NCBI GenBank assembly: GCA_049276515.1
Contig: JBASWO010000136.1
Coordinates: 1 to 5,892, forward strand
Direction of reading: 5' to 3'
DNA from: JAATFY01 sp049276515
GTDB lineage: Bacteria; Pseudomonadota; Alphaproteobacteria; UBA9219
DNA: 5,892 bases
Position 1 is the first letter of the stretch; each line of letters starts with the position of its first letter. The translations under genes and the position numbers were made by a program. Positions 1 through 5,892 of the stretch are shown here, in pieces. The notes under the pieces are model-generated. The model was not told the DNA's origin, did not search any database, and saw only the letters and a list, made by a program, of their open reading frames with translations.

Positions 1-117
1 GGTCAGTTTTGACTGAAAGGTCTGAAACTATACCGCACTGCACATTATTTTCTGCGCTGTGGATAAGAGGTTTCTACCAGTCACAGGTAGAGCAAAGTGA
101 TTCGAAAAAGCCGTAGA
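1..117. other. Non-coding stretch downstream of sdhA
   Basis: No credible reading frame starts here on the minus strand. The one ATG I traced on that strand, at 45-43, meets a stop after four further codons (30-28). Two weak inverted repeats are visible: TCAGT/ACTGA at 3-7 and 12-16, and CTACC/GGTAG at 74-78 and 86-90. Neither is followed by a T-run in the direction of sdh transcription, so I do not call a terminator. In most alphaproteobacteria sdhB follows sdhA closely. Here it must start further left than the window edge or lie elsewhere. Confidence 0.6.
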
Positions 118-1908
118 TCAGTAAACGCGGGCCTTAGGCGGCACGACTTTAACGTCGTCCGAGAGCGTATAAAGATGAACAGGGCGATCACCAATCGTGG
201 TCTCACCTTTTTCATTCACCCAAACGGTTGAATGTTTCATCCATTTTTGATCATCACGATTTGGATAATCTTCCTGAGCATGTGCGCCGCGCGACTCTTT
301 ACGGTTTGCAGCACAATCCATTGTTGCCATCGCTTGATACATAAGATTATCAAGTTCAAGCGTTTCAATCAGATCAGAATTCCAAACAAGAGAACGATCG
401 CTGACGCCAAGCTCAGGACGTTTTGCCCAAACAGCGCGCATTTTCTTCTGACCGTCAGCAAGTGACTTGTCAGCGCGGAAAACCGCACAATCATTTTGCA
501 TAACGCGTTGCATCTCAAGACGGAGATGGGCGGTTGGAAGTTTGCCTTTGGCGTTACGGAATTTATCCAAACGCGCGACCGCAAAATCACCTGCATCCGC
601 TGTAAAATCTTTATGCTTGGCATCGGTCTTGACCAATTCGCGGGCGCGGATAGCGGCAGCGCGTCCAAACACAACAAGATCAAGAAGTGAGTTAGAGCCC
701 AGGCGGTTGGCGCCATGAACAGAAACGCACGCCGCTTCACCAATAGCCATAAGGCCAGGCACCGTAGCATCTGGATTGTCTTTGGTGGGGCGAATAACTT
801 CGCCACGGTAATTGGTGGGGATGCCGCCCATATTATAATGAACGGTGGGAAGAACAGGGATGGGTTGCTTCGTTACATCAACACCAGCAAAGACGCGGGC
901 CGTTTCAGCAATACCTGGCAAACGCTCATGAATAACTTTGGGGTCCAAATGCTCAAGGTGTAAATGGATATGGTCTTTATGTTCGCCACAACCACGGCCT
1001 TCACGAATTTCAACCGTCATGGAGCGACTTACAACATCACGGCTCGCTAAATCTTTGGCGTGCGGTGCATAGCGTTCCATAAAGCGCTCGCCGCTTGCAT
1101 TTGTAAGGTAGCCACCTTCGCCGCGGACGCCCTCTGTAATTAAGCAGCCGGCGCCATAAATGCCGGTTGGATGGAATTGAACAAATTCCATGTCTTGCAA
1201 CGGTAAGCCAGCGCGCAACGCCATAGCATTACCATCACCCGTGCAGGTGTGAGCGGAGGTGCAGGAGAAATAGGCGCGGCCATAACCACCGGTCGCTAGA
1301 ACAGTTTCATGTGCGCGGAAACGGTGCAGGGTGCCATCATCCATGTTGAGGGCAATAACGCCGCGGCAATTGCCTTCGGCATCCATGATCAAATCAATCG
1401 CGAAATATTCAATAAAGAATTCAGCGTTGTGTTTGAGAGATTGCTGATAAAGCGTGTGAAGAATGGCATGGCCCGTGCGGTCAGCCGCAGCGCAGGTGCG
1501 CTGCGCAATACCTTCGCCAAAACGTGTGGTCATACCACCAAAGGGACGTTGATAGATTTTGCCAGCTTCCGTGCGGCTAAAAGGAACGCCGTAATGCTCA
1601 AGCTCAATAATGGCTGGAATAGCTTCGCGGCACATATATTCAATAGCATCTTGATCGCCCAGCCAGTCTGAGCCTTTGACGGTGTCATACATATGCCAGC
1701 GCCAATCATCTTCACCCATATTGCCAAGGGCTGCTGAGATGCCGCCTTGAGCCGCAACTGTATGACTGCGGGTCGGAAAGACTTTTGTAATACAGGCGGT
1801 CTTAAGGCCTTTTTCTGCCATACCGAACGTGGCGCGCAAGCCAGCACCGCCGGCGCCTACAACAACGACATCATATGTATGATCAATAAACTCATAGGCT
1901 TTTGACAT
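118..1908 (-). CDS. sdhA: Succinate dehydrogenase flavoprotein subunit
   Basis: This is the catalytic subunit of respiratory complex II. It oxidises succinate to fumarate and passes electrons through FAD to the iron-sulphur subunit SdhB, on the cytoplasmic face of the inner membrane. The 596-residue protein has the usual family length. Seen in sequence: an N-terminal dinucleotide-binding motif GAGGAGLRA (about 18-26); SHTVAAQGG, where H49 matches the histidine that binds FAD covalently; HPTG with H246; LITEGVRGEGG with T258 and E259; ASRD with R290; HYNMGG with H357; and GANRLGSNSLLDL with R402. These cover the known substrate-binding and catalytic residues. The C-terminal ESRGAHAQEDYPNRDD motif is also present. 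The start is fixed by a TAATG junction in which the sdhD stop shares one base with the ATG. A GGAG ribosome site lies at 1919-1922, 10 nt upstream. It looks intact and functional. Confidence 0.99.
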   Translation of the reverse strand: MSKAYEFIDHTYDVVVVGAGGAGLRATFGMAEKGLKTACITKVFPTRSHTVAAQGGISAALGNMGEDDWRWHMYDTVKGSDWLGDQDAIEYMCREAIPAIIELEHYGVPFSRTEAGKIYQRPFGGMTTRFGEGIAQRTCAAADRTGHAILHTLYQQSLKHNAEFFIEYFAIDLIMDAEGNCRGVIALNMDDGTLHRFRAHETVLATGGYGRAYFSCTSAHTCTGDGNAMALRAGLPLQDMEFVQFHPTGIYGAGCLITEGVRGEGGYLTNASGERFMERYAPHAKDLASRDVVSRSMTVEIREGRGCGEHKDHIHLHLEHLDPKVIHERLPGIAETARVFAGVDVTKQPIPVLPTVHYNMGGIPTNYRGEVIRPTKDNPDATVPGLMAIGEAACVSVHGANRLGSNSLLDLVVFGRAAAIRARELVKTDAKHKDFTADAGDFAVARLDKFRNAKGKLPTAHLRLEMQRVMQNDCAVFRADKSLADGQKKMRAVWAKRPELGVSDRSLVWNSDLIETLELDNLMYQAMATMDCAANRKESRGAHAQEDYPNRDDQKWMKHSTVWVNEKGETTIGDRPVHLYTLSDDVKVVPPKARVY

Positions 1909-2312
1909 TAAAAGAAAACTCCATAAAGAATTTTACCTGTAGAGAGAACACCCAACAGGGCAAACACAACAGCCAAGCCCTTAACAAGTAGAAGGCTGGC
2001 AATTTTTGCGCATTCACAATGAATGTAGTCTTCAATCACAACTTGTAAGCCGCTGACTGCGTGATGGAAGCCGACCAAAATAAAGAGAATAACAAAAGCC
2101 GCGTTGATTGGTGAGCGTAGCCAATAGATGCTGCCTTCGTAGCTGCCAAAAACAACGTAAATAAAGAAGCTTGCTACCACATAAAGTGAAAGTGGGATAA
2201 GGGCGAGAGACGTTAAACGTTGGAGCCACCAATGCTCTGTGCCATGCCCTGCAGAGCCAAGGCCACGAACGCGTGAAAGAGGTGAGCGGAGTGAGGGGAT
2301 TTTCTTGCTCAT
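1908..2312 (-). CDS. sdhD: Succinate dehydrogenase membrane anchor subunit SdhD
   Basis: This is the small hydrophobic anchor subunit of complex II. With SdhC it holds heme b and forms the ubiquinone site in the inner membrane. The protein has 134 residues and three hydrophobic segments (about 33-55, 69-88 and 103-125). Seen in sequence: RVRGLGSAGHGTEHWW near the N-terminus, typical of alphaproteobacterial SdhD, and HHAVSGLQVVIEDYIH at 83-98. By spacing to the DY pair, H84 aligns with E. coli SdhD H71, and D95-Y96 with the quinone-site D82-Y83. The frame stays open upstream to an ATG at 2453, but that extension lies wholly inside sdhC and is Cys/His-rich with no family resemblance. The ATG at 2312 gives the normal N-terminus and overlaps the sdhC stop as ATGA. 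No strong ribosome site is visible, so translation is probably coupled to sdhC. Confidence 0.95.
   Translation of the reverse strand: MSKKIPSLRSPLSRVRGLGSAGHGTEHWWLQRLTSLALIPLSLYVVASFFIYVVFGSYEGSIYWLRSPINAAFVILFILVGFHHAVSGLQVVIEDYIHCECAKIASLLLVKGLAVVFALLGVLSTGKILYGVFF
1919..1922 (-). promoter_or_regulatory. Ribosome binding site of sdhA
   Basis: GGAG on the minus strand lies 10 nt upstream of the sdhA ATG, inside the 3' end of sdhD. It would allow sdhA to recruit ribosomes itself, in addition to coupling through the TAATG stop-start junction. Confidence 0.6.
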
Positions 2313-2701
2313 GGGACCATCGTGAAGGCTTTGTACCAAATGCCTATCGTCAATAAAATGGAAACACCAAAGGCAACACGCCCTGTGCTGTAAACACCTT
2401 TTATGCTGAGGAAGTAACCTGCATCCCAAAGAAGATGACGGATGCCGCAGCAAAAATGATAGAAAAAGCTAAAGGTCCAACCGAACAACAAAAGTTGACC
2501 AAAGACTGACTGAAAGCATGTGGTGAATTCAGTGTAAGTCGCAGGACCGCCGGCAACAGCAAGTAGCCATAGAACAAAAACCGGTAAGCCAAGGGCAAGC
2601 GCCACACCTGTCATGCGATGGAAAATCGACATGCCTGAGGTGAGCTGCGGCTTATAGATCTGTAAATGCGGCGATAAAGGTCGCGAGGTTTTATTAGCCA
2701 T
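2309..2701 (-). CDS. sdhC: Succinate dehydrogenase cytochrome b556 subunit SdhC
   Basis: This is the larger membrane anchor of complex II. It supplies heme b ligation and part of the ubiquinone-reducing site. The protein has 130 residues and three hydrophobic segments (about 30-50, 66-86 and 107-124), the normal size. Seen in sequence: RPLSPHLQIY at 7-16; SIFHRMTG at 25-32, where S25 and R29 correspond to the quinone-binding S27 and R31 of E. coli SdhC; and YHFCCGIRHLLWDAG at 81-95, where H82 corresponds to heme ligand H84. Two adjacent cysteines (84-85) sit next to the heme ligand, where E. coli has valines. The start is supported by an AAGGA ribosome site at 2711-2715, 9 nt upstream of the ATG. 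It is the first gene of the operon, and its TGA overlaps the sdhD ATG by 4 nt. Confidence 0.97.
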   Translation of the reverse strand: MANKTSRPLSPHLQIYKPQLTSGMSIFHRMTGVALALGLPVFVLWLLAVAGGPATYTEFTTCFQSVFGQLLLFGWTFSFFYHFCCGIRHLLWDAGYFLSIKGVYSTGRVAFGVSILLTIGIWYKAFTMVP

Positions 2702-2710
2702 TTTCTTGAT

Positions 2711-2715
2711 TCCTT
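2711..2715 (-). promoter_or_regulatory. Ribosome binding site of sdhC
   Basis: AAGGA on the minus strand lies 9 nt upstream of the sdhC ATG. It is the clearest Shine-Dalgarno match at the head of the operon and supports the start at 2701. Confidence 0.7.
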
Positions 2716-2727
2716 AGAGACGGCGGC

Positions 2728-2756
2728 AGAATAGGCGGGATGGTAAACAAGCGCAA
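2728..2756 (-). promoter_or_regulatory. Candidate sigma-70-type promoter of the sdhCDA operon
   Basis: On the minus strand TTGCGC (2756-2751) and TATTCT (2733-2728) are separated by 17 nt. The match is modest: three of six bases at -35 and four of six at -10. The position just upstream of the sdhC leader is suitable and spacing is ideal, but motifs this weak also occur by chance. An inverted repeat overlaps its -35 half and spacer. Confidence 0.25.
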
Positions 2757-2762
2757 TACCAT
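2740..2762. repeat. 6-bp inverted repeat in the sdhC upstream region
   Basis: ATGGTA at 2740-2745 and TACCAT at 2757-2762 form a perfect inverted repeat with an 11-nt spacer. It overlaps the -35 element and spacer of the candidate sdhC promoter, a location that would suit a dimeric regulator. A 6-bp repeat of this kind can arise by chance, so operator function is inference only. Confidence 0.3.
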
Positions 2763-2811
2763 TAAAACCAAAGGCTTATCTTGCTTTCCTGAGCTCTTGA
2801 ATGCGGCCATT

Positions 2812-2837
2812 CTTTATGGTGAGGTTCTTCCATAAAG
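2812..2837. repeat. 8-bp perfect inverted repeat in the divergent intergenic region
   Basis: CTTTATGG at 2812-2819 and CCATAAAG at 2830-2837 are exact reverse complements separated by 10 nt, giving 18 nt between arm centres. The repeat lies between sdhC and the plus-strand orphan gene, ending 32 nt before the preferred orphan start at 2870. It could be an operator for either gene or a hairpin in the orphan's 5' leader. The repeat itself is directly seen; its function is unknown. Confidence 0.5.
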
Positions 2838-2869
2838 TAACTTTGTATTCGTATTGTTTAGAGCCATTT

Positions 2870-3847
2870 ATGTCGCAACTCGCCATTATTAGTAAGCACG
2901 GCAAATGGAAAGAAGGTGCTTTCTATTGGGAACACGTAGAGCCAGAAATGGTCGCTTATGCTCTCGGCGAAAGAAATCTTCATCACTATACGTCTCATAC
3001 GGGCCCTAATCAGGGCGCTGAGACCGAAGCTTTGGTCGAAAAAATCTTGCGATCATTGGATGTTGATCTCAATGCCTTAGCTGGTTTTGAATGTGATTGG
3101 ACTTTCGATCTCTACCCATCACCCCTCTGGTGTGATGAAGATCTCTTTGATGTTATTCATGAGACTCCTCGTGAAGACAAAAAAGTATCAAAAGCTTTTA
3201 TGAAAAAAGTGGCTGATAGTTTATTGGTTAATCAACGGGTCACACATTTTATGGATGAGACGAAGCGCTATCTCATTCGTTGTGATGAAACGAAGAAACT
3301 CATCAATCGCGTTCATCTGGGATTGTTTGCGGTTACGGCAGGCGCTACCTCTGCAGCGATTATTAATAATCATGTGTTAGCTGACTCAGTCATGGGTGTG
3401 ATCTTTGCTGCTGAATCCTGGATTACTTCAGCGATGCATGCTGGGCGGTGTGATGAACAAAAGCGTTCAGCTATAAAAAAACTTGAGATTTCAGCAAAAG
3501 CAACTGTTGTCAACGAATGGATAGCAGCTGCTACACAGAAAGAATTTCGTCGTGTTCAGGTCATCGTTCGTGGCGATGATCATGAGTTGATAACTATTGA
3601 TGCCACACCCGCAAATGCTCCTCGAATTCATCATCTTGTTCAGAGGGCGTTGCGCCGGCCGTCTGGCATCCATTATAATTTTCGCGTTCAGTTGGTGCCC
3701 GATAATGAAGAGCTCGGCTCAACTGCAGGCTGTTTAAGTATTTCAAGTGCAAGGCCGCCCTCAGGTAGCGGCAGAACACGTAAATCTAAAAAAGAAGCGT
3801 CACGTCCTGACTTGGCTTGGACCCCGCAGCCTGTGGGCGCCAATTAA
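2870..3847 (+). CDS. Uncharacterised 325-residue protein
   Basis: I do not recognise a family. The ORF is long, uninterrupted and of coding character. The ATG at 2870 (MSQLAIISKHGKW) is preferred over the in-frame ATG at 2801, because the extra 23 residues are dominated by F, V, Y and M and run through an inverted repeat. Ribosome-site evidence is weak for both starts, with only GAG at 2861-2863 before the preferred one. Visible parts are a polar, acidic N-terminal half with W and H residues (1-105); a charged helical stretch with a 10-residue tandem repeat (DETKRYLI then DETKKLIN, 129-146); a hydrophobic alanine-rich segment (about 148-190) that could be a buried helical hairpin or membrane-associated; an alternating beta-like region (228-277, e.g. 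RRVQVIVRG and YNFRVQLVPD); and a basic Ser/Pro/Lys-rich tail (293-325). There is no signal peptide. It is the only plus-strand gene here, divergent from sdhC and convergent with the receptor gene. Confidence 0.75.
   Translation: MSQLAIISKHGKWKEGAFYWEHVEPEMVAYALGERNLHHYTSHTGPNQGAETEALVEKILRSLDVDLNALAGFECDWTFDLYPSPLWCDEDLFDVIHETPREDKKVSKAFMKKVADSLLVNQRVTHFMDETKRYLIRCDETKKLINRVHLGLFAVTAGATSAAIINNHVLADSVMGVIFAAESWITSAMHAGRCDEQKRSAIKKLEISAKATVVNEWIAAATQKEFRRVQVIVRGDDHELITIDATPANAPRIHHLVQRALRRPSGIHYNFRVQLVPDNEELGSTAGCLSISSARPPSGSGRTRKSKKEASRPDLAWTPQPVGAN
3812..3843 (+). terminator. Weak candidate terminator at the convergent gene ends
   Basis: At the end of the orphan gene TTGGC (3812-3816) can pair with GCCAA (3839-3843), enclosing an inner stem CCCGC/GTGGG (3823-3827 with 3833-3837, including one G-T pair). 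The following bases are A/T-rich (TTAAATTAAAA) but have no real T-run. The structure has an asymmetric internal loop and lies inside the coding sequence, so this is only a possibility. Confidence 0.2.
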
Positions 3848-3848
3848 A

Positions 3849-5892
3849 TTAAAAGGTCTGACTTAATCCCAGATAAAAACCACGTCTTGGCCCAAATTGT
3901 GCAGCACCTACGCCAATGCCGCTGCCATCACGAAGCTGATAGATATTATCAAACAGATTGATGACAGAAAACCGCAGGCTCGTTTTGTCCTTCGGAAGAA
4001 GATCAAGCTCATGCGTGATCCCCGCATCAATGCGTGTATAAAGGGGCAGGCTTTCGGTATTGGCAAAACCTTTGCGTAAACCACTGCCTAAAAAGCCATC
4101 CATATTGAGTGTGGTTGTGGGGAGCACTTGATAGCTAACACCTGCCGATGCCGTATAGGTTTGGTCATGATCAACATGAACAAAATTATCATTGATGTAA
4201 GCAAGTTCATCGGGATCAAAATTAAACTGAGCTGATGTAATATTTTTGGCAACGGCGCGTGAGACGGCGAGGTTTCCATAGGCTTGTAAATCTTTAGCCT
4301 CATAGGAAGCCGAGAACTCCACACCATAGACATTGCCGTGCTCATAATTAAAGGGTGTGAAGACCAAAGCCTGACCAAACTGTCCTTCATCCAACATATT
4401 TTTGACAATCTTATAATAGCCATCGAGACCAATCTGGAAATGATCGGTAATTTTTTGGCTGATGCCGACATCAAAACTATGGGAGCGCTCTGATTTGACG
4501 GCATCATTCTGCGTAGGGTTCGGTGCTTCATTGGTTGTGTCATCAAACTTGCTGATGGAGGATGAGGAAATCAATTCTATGGCAGGGGGTGTGAAATACC
4601 GTGCATAACCTGCATGAAGTGTGGTGGATGGTGTTGCTCTATAAGAGATGCCTAAGCGTGGGCTCAATTGGCTCTCTTGCACATACGCAGCGACCACATC
4701 AAAGCGTGCGCCATAATTAAGGGTAAGATCGCCTGTTAGTTTCCATTCATCCTGCAGATAGAGCCCATAAAGTTGGCCTTCCTTACGGCTATTATCAATA
4801 ATGGTGCGTGGTGTAGTCATGGGTATGCCGCCACTTACATCAAAGACCTGCGATGTATTATCGGTGCCCGCATATTCTTGTTGTACAGAAAAACCAGAGC
4901 GAAGCGTGTGATGGCTATTGGCTTTCCAGCTACCATCACCCTGAAGGCCGATAGCTAAGTCATTTCTTTTTACATCAGAGGCAACGCCATTAAAAATGAG
5001 ATCTCCGATTGGATCAGGTTGGAAATGTAGATGGGAGTTGCGGATATAAGGCGCTAACTGTACTTCAAGATCGCCGCGCTGACCTTGCCAAGCAACAGTG
5101 GCATATTGATTGCTCTCAAATTGTTTCTCATTTAGAGAGGCTGAGTCAAAGGTCGGTGTGCCGCTTAAGGTAAAGTTTTGTGTAAGGCCGGGTGTATTGG
5201 GTAACTCAAAATGCCCAATGGTGTTGCCGGCAATCAATTCAAGTCGCTGCATGGGATTGATCATGTAAGAAATGTAGCCGAACTGCTTATCTTGCTCTGT
5301 ATGATCATGAATAGTTTTTCGGGCGCCCGTAGGGGCTTCGATGCCAAGATCTGAGCTCAGATGATTGGCTGAAAAGAAATAATGGGCATTACCTGAAACG
5401 CCCCCATATTGAATAGAGGGCTCGATGGTGCCAAAGCTTCCTGTCTGTACGCTAAACTCACCCGCATTCTCAAATCCGGTCTTGGTTTGAATATCGACAA
5501 TACCCGCTGTTCTGTAACCATATTGAGCGGGCAGCGCTCCCGTCAAAAGCGTGGATCTTTCAATGATGCTGCTATCCAACACCTGTCCAAATCCCGTAAT
5601 GCCCTCAGGTAAAAGAATACCATTGAGACGGTACTGCAAATTGGAATGTTCGCCCCGCAAATGAAATTGCCCAAAGGAATCTTGTGCCACGCCTGGGGCA
5701 TGCTCAAGCACCTCATCTAAAGAGGTGTTGTTGCCAAGCGGCATGGCATGGATCGCTTTGCTATCAATTGTATAAGCTGATGTGCCAGTTTGCGGCGAGA
5801 GGTTGTTGCGTGTAGCCGCTAAGCGCTCTTTATAAATCGTGATGTTGAGCTCATCATCATTGGAAGCATGGGCGCCCGCGTAGGTTGGAAGG
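3849..5892 (-). CDS. TonB-dependent outer-membrane receptor, N-terminus beyond the window
   Basis: This is an outer-membrane beta-barrel transporter with a plug domain, driven by TonB-ExbB-ExbD to import a scarce ligand. The substrate cannot be read from sequence. The 680 visible residues run to a natural stop. The frame stays open from the ATG at 5744 to the window edge, and those 49 extra residues are plug-like (SAYTIDSKAIHAMPLGNN), so 5744 is not the real start. AHA-S at visible residues 7-10 fits a signal-peptidase site, suggesting that only the signal peptide is missing. The plug covers roughly 36-150, with SLDEVLEHAPGV (57-68), HLRGEH (77-82) and RLNGI (88-92). The barrel follows, with typical strands such as YLQDEWKL, LTLNYGARFD and SPRLGISY. 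The C-terminus has NLFDNIYQLRDGSG and ends in phenylalanine, as needed for outer-membrane assembly. The stop is one base from that of the convergent orphan. No siderophore, vitamin or sugar gene is visible beside it. Confidence 0.95.
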   Translation of the reverse strand, partial: LPTYAGAHASNDDELNITIYKERLAATRNNLSPQTGTSAYTIDSKAIHAMPLGNNTSLDEVLEHAPGVAQDSFGQFHLRGEHSNLQYRLNGILLPEGITGFGQVLDSSIIERSTLLTGALPAQYGYRTAGIVDIQTKTGFENAGEFSVQTGSFGTIEPSIQYGGVSGNAHYFFSANHLSSDLGIEAPTGARKTIHDHTEQDKQFGYISYMINPMQRLELIAGNTIGHFELPNTPGLTQNFTLSGTPTFDSASLNEKQFESNQYATVAWQGQRGDLEVQLAPYIRNSHLHFQPDPIGDLIFNGVASDVKRNDLAIGLQGDGSWKANSHHTLRSGFSVQQEYAGTDNTSQVFDVSGGIPMTTPRTIIDNSRKEGQLYGLYLQDEWKLTGDLTLNYGARFDVVAAYVQESQLSPRLGISYRATPSTTLHAGYARYFTPPAIELISSSSISKFDDTTNEAPNPTQNDAVKSERSHSFDVGISQKITDHFQIGLDGYYKIVKNMLDEGQFGQALVFTPFNYEHGNVYGVEFSASYEAKDLQAYGNLAVSRAVAKNITSAQFNFDPDELAYINDNFVHVDHDQTYTASAGVSYQVLPTTTLNMDGFLGSGLRKGFANTESLPLYTRIDAGITHELDLLPKDKTSLRFSVINLFDNIYQLRDGSGIGVGAAQFGPRRGFYLGLSQTF

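Noticed and set aside
1..20. Hairpin TCAGT/ACTGA as the sdh terminator
   Set aside because: The stem is only 5 bp and A/T-rich, and no T-run can be seen on the minus strand because the window ends there.
90..117. TTCGAATC on the minus strand after sdhA, resembling a tRNA T-loop core
   Set aside because: The flanking bases do not form the 5-bp T-stem, and the region where the rest of a tRNA would lie is sdhA coding sequence.
369..806. Minus-strand open frame of 145 codons inside sdhA
   Set aside because: It is an out-of-frame shadow of sdhA, whose motifs such as GANRLGSNSLLDL are encoded in the main frame here.
1309..1671. Plus-strand open frame of 120 codons opposite sdhA
   Set aside because: It lies entirely antisense to the conserved catalytic sdhA gene and shows no family features. 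It is a shadow of codon bias in sdhA.
2313..2453. Longer sdhD start at 2453 adding 47 N-terminal residues
   Set aside because: The extension lies entirely within sdhC, is Cys/His/Arg-rich like an out-of-frame translation, and precedes a perfectly normal SdhD N-terminus at 2312.
2801..2869. Longer start for the plus-strand orphan at 2801
   Set aside because: The added 23 residues look like non-coding translation, contain an inverted repeat at DNA level and lack a good ribosome site. This is not excluded, only less likely.
4088..4546. Minus-strand open frame of 152 codons inside the receptor gene
   Set aside because: It is an alternate frame of the receptor, which has clear barrel motifs in the main frame through this region.
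1..5892. CRISPR arrays, insertion sequences, attachment sites or phage genes
   Set aside because: I saw no regularly spaced repeats, transposase or integrase motifs, or terminal inverted repeats. The gene content is chromosomal housekeeping plus a transporter.

Overview
The window looks like ordinary chromosomal DNA from an alphaproteobacterium with moderate GC content. The evidence is the SdhC N-terminus (RPLSPHLQIY, SIFHRMTG), which is of the alphaproteobacterial/mitochondrial type. The order sdhC-sdhD-sdhA and a large TonB-dependent outer-membrane receptor add that the cell is Gram-negative. I cannot name a genus.

Layout. Positions 1-117 are non-coding. Positions 118-2701 on the minus strand are a compact succinate dehydrogenase (respiratory complex II) operon, transcribed sdhC (2701-2309), sdhD (2312-1908), sdhA (1908-118). 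The junctions overlap by 4 nt (ATGA) and 1 nt (TAATG). The iron-sulphur subunit gene sdhB would be expected next, but it does not begin within the 117 nt left in the window. Positions 2702-2869 are a divergent intergenic region with a candidate sdhC promoter and two perfect inverted repeats. Positions 2870-3847 on the plus strand encode an unrecognised 325-aa protein. Positions 3849-5892 on the minus strand encode a TonB-dependent receptor whose N-terminus lies beyond the right edge. Its stop codon is one base from the stop codon of the convergent orphan gene.

How the genes work together. SdhC and SdhD are the heme- and quinone-binding membrane anchor of complex II. SdhA is the FAD-carrying succinate-oxidising subunit. 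Together with SdhB they couple the TCA cycle to quinone reduction at the inner membrane. The receptor takes up an unidentified substrate across the outer membrane and has no visible functional link to sdh. The plus-strand orphan stands alone.

I did not find convincing evidence of a new biological system. The most worthwhile items are the uncharacterised orphan protein with its short internal repeats, the inverted repeats in the divergent promoter region, and the missing sdhB start just after sdhA.
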